A stretch of DNA of 64,000 nt, from positions 4,030,001 through 4,094,000 of the forward strand of contig CP099418.1 of NCBI GenBank assembly GCA_024114885.1, given 5' to 3'. The position numbers were made by a program, and so were the translations under genes. Each line of letters starts with the position of its first letter. Position 1 is the stretch's first letter. Below the pieces are notes generated by a model. It was given only the letters and a program-made list of their open reading frames with translations. It made no database searches and was not told the origin of the DNA. This DNA is from Septoria linicola (Eukaryota > Ascomycota > Dothideomycetes > Mycosphaerellales > Mycosphaerellaceae). Shown one piece after another: positions 62,252-64,000 of this stretch.

Positions 62252-64000
62252 GGTATGCTACTGTCGTTGCTTGCCGTTGGGCCAGTGAGCAGAGTTGCCT
62301 TCTCTTGGCTCGCCTACTGCGAGTATGGCAACTCGAGTTCTGCAACGAGGCTGGCTGACTTTAGCTATAAAGTGTTGACGTTCGTTAAGGGCGATAGCCA
62401 AACATAAAGCTGCTCCTTGCAGCCCGAATGTCGAAGGTGCCACCAGCCTGAAGCCAACGTAGGCGAGACTGCTGGCCAGGTCAGGATCACTCCAGTATTA
62501 GATTCGCCTTGATCCGCATGATGTATGCCGCACGGCGAAATTTTCTGATGGTGTGATTCTGGGAGCTTCTGTTCAATCGTACAGACAGTGATCGTCTTAC
62601 CAAAGCAAGCTGATCTGGAAAGTGACTGGGCCGGTTGAAAACCTGTTAGAAGGGTACGCTTGGATGGTGAAGGAGATGACAATGCACTACAACTTGAGAG
62701 TAGTGAAGTGAGGCAGGCAGGTCGAGTGTCCCGACAAAGAACTGTTTAGTCATCTTGCCAGTGCAATACCTCAGCAGCCCTGTTGGCGTGGATGTGGATC
62801 GAGTGGACAGCCATTCAGCGATCGGCCACGCTAACGTTCACTCATCAGAGTTCGACTAGGCAATGAAAGGCAGGTCCTACACAGCTAGGCATGGTTTACA
62901 GGACGTGCACTTTCGTCACTAGGGTTGGGGACTGACACTTTCGTACGAGAGTCGCAGAGGACCACCAAGCCGGCGCAGGAACCTGAAAGCGTACATGCAG
63001 CAACCCCAATTAGCCAGTCAGTCTCCATGGAAAGGCGCTGCCGAGGCCCAGGATTGGTCTGCATGTGCACGAGTGTACGTAAAGCGAGCTTGTGCGAGCT
63101 GGACCGTGTAAAGTGCGGATGGACGATCTTTGTCATCGAGTCGGGTACATCAGTAAGACGCGGATGTATCAGCCGTGTGGACTCTCAAGCGAGCGAGGAA
63201 TCCTTCGCTATTCATGCTGCTAGAACAATTATCCTGCGCAATGTGCCTTGTGATGCCACACGAATGGGGCTAAATCGCGCGCTGACCAAACGCGGTGCAT
63301 TTAGGACACCAACCGCGCGAGGCTTATAGCCTGCACGGTCTTAGGACGAATTCAGGTGTTGCTTCACACGTGGAACGCAAAATGTGCATGTCCGTACGCC
63401 CCTGCCATTGATGAAGAGGCAACGTTGTGCTCGGAGCCACACGGACCTGGCAAATGGGCGGATAAACAGGGACGGGTGAACAGGCAGTCGAAGGATCCAG
63501 GTGGGTGGAGGAGTTAACCACGACCGGTGGATGACAAATTAGTCCGTATTGTGTACAGTAATCAGACCTAAGGTCTCGTCTGGTTGAGTTTCGGAGTATC
63601 TTGGCTGCATTTTGCCGGACTTCGGATGCACCATCTCCCACTTCATGGCTCGCGTCTCTTATACGGATCGTTCTTCGCATCGAACCGTCATTCGCATGAA
63701 CATGGAATCGCAGGAGCCGCTGGAGACTGTGAGCTCGTTCGTGCACCCGGTCTGCTGCTGGTCAGCCAAGGTTCCGCTCACTCGGGCACTTCTGCGGCTA
63801 ACCTTGACGTCTGCTCCATCGCGCGATGCCGCGTTTTAGAAGCATCAGCGTCTTGATCTGACCTGGCAGTTGCTGGGGGCCCTTGAATGCTTCGATTATT
63901 CATCGCTATTGTATGCTCGAGATGCTTGCAACGTAAAGATTGGTCACATCTGGGTTCCACTTTCAACAGACTGCATGTACCATAAATTGGTCGCCGTTGA
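62252..64000. other. Gene-free stretch to the window edge
   Basis: About 1.75 kb upstream of the coiled-coil gene. The longest frames (62925-63329 plus, 63324-63746 minus) are 134 and 140 codons, lack family features and are not supported. Part must be the promoter of the coiled-coil gene. A gene starting beyond the window edge cannot be excluded. Confidence 0.4.

Noticed and set aside
62925..63746. Two frames of 134 and 140 codons near the window end
   Set aside because: No start context, domain or composition typical of coding; not supported.
1..64000. CRISPR arrays, rRNA and tRNA genes
   Set aside because: No regularly spaced repeats or clear tRNA arms were seen by eye; a covariance-model scan would be needed to exclude a tRNA.

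Overview
The window is nuclear DNA of a filamentous ascomycete (Pezizomycotina). A Dothideomycete is my best guess from general gene style, not from a search. The evidence is short GT-AG introns (about 50-140 bp), very short first exons, Kozak-type starts, gene density of about one per 2.5 kb, typical fungal proteins (fungal Ku80, Cbp4, FAT1-type acyl-CoA synthetase, Zn2Cys6 and CDH-type cytochrome/b561 proteins), and a 3.5 kb tract saturated with C-to-T mutation at CpA, the mark of repeat-induced point mutation (RIP).

Layout. 0.7-13.4 kb: Ku80 (+), an ATP-grasp protein (-), a single-pass membrane protein (+), the XPF/Rad1 nuclease subunit (+), an acidic disordered protein (+), and the four-exon mitochondrial factor CBP4 (-). 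14-25 kb: a Dnf1-type phospholipid flippase (-) divergent from a protein with a PIP-box-like N terminus that may be Nse6/SLF2-like (+), then an Stm1/SERBP1-type ribosome-binding RGG protein in six exons (-). 27-36 kb: a secreted cytochrome plus b561 membrane protein (+), EB1/Bim1 (-) divergent from an Ayr1-like reductase (+), a GPI-anchored Ser/Thr-rich wall protein (-), and an amidase (-) carrying a 4-bp duplication and a lost splice acceptor. 36-43 kb: a FAT1-like very-long-chain acyl-CoA synthetase (+), the splicing factor CWC22 (-) and a short-chain dehydrogenase (-). 42.9-46.6 kb: a RIP-destroyed element bounded by 19-bp terminal inverted repeats. 47-64 kb: a large disordered membrane-anchored protein (+), the proteasome deubiquitinase UBP6 (+), a C3HC zinc-finger protein of the Rsm1/NIPA type (-), a Zn2Cys6 transcription-factor relic (+), a Ppc89/Cep57-like spindle-pole protein (-) and a coiled-coil protein (-).

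Most genes are housekeeping: DNA repair (Ku80, XPF and possibly the PIP-box protein), membrane lipid handling (flippase, FAT1, Ayr1-like), microtubule and spindle function (EB1, Ppc89-like), RNA and translation (CWC22, Stm1, Rsm1-like) and proteasome function (UBP6). I see no secondary-metabolite cluster, CRISPR array or obvious tRNA/rRNA gene. Nothing here proves an undescribed system. The most distinctive features are the saturated RIP element with unmutated ends, two independently broken genes (amidase and transcription factor), and several genes that only appear when micro-exons are joined. Exon structures were worked out by hand from splice consensus, frame and family resemblance; no alignment or transcript data were available.
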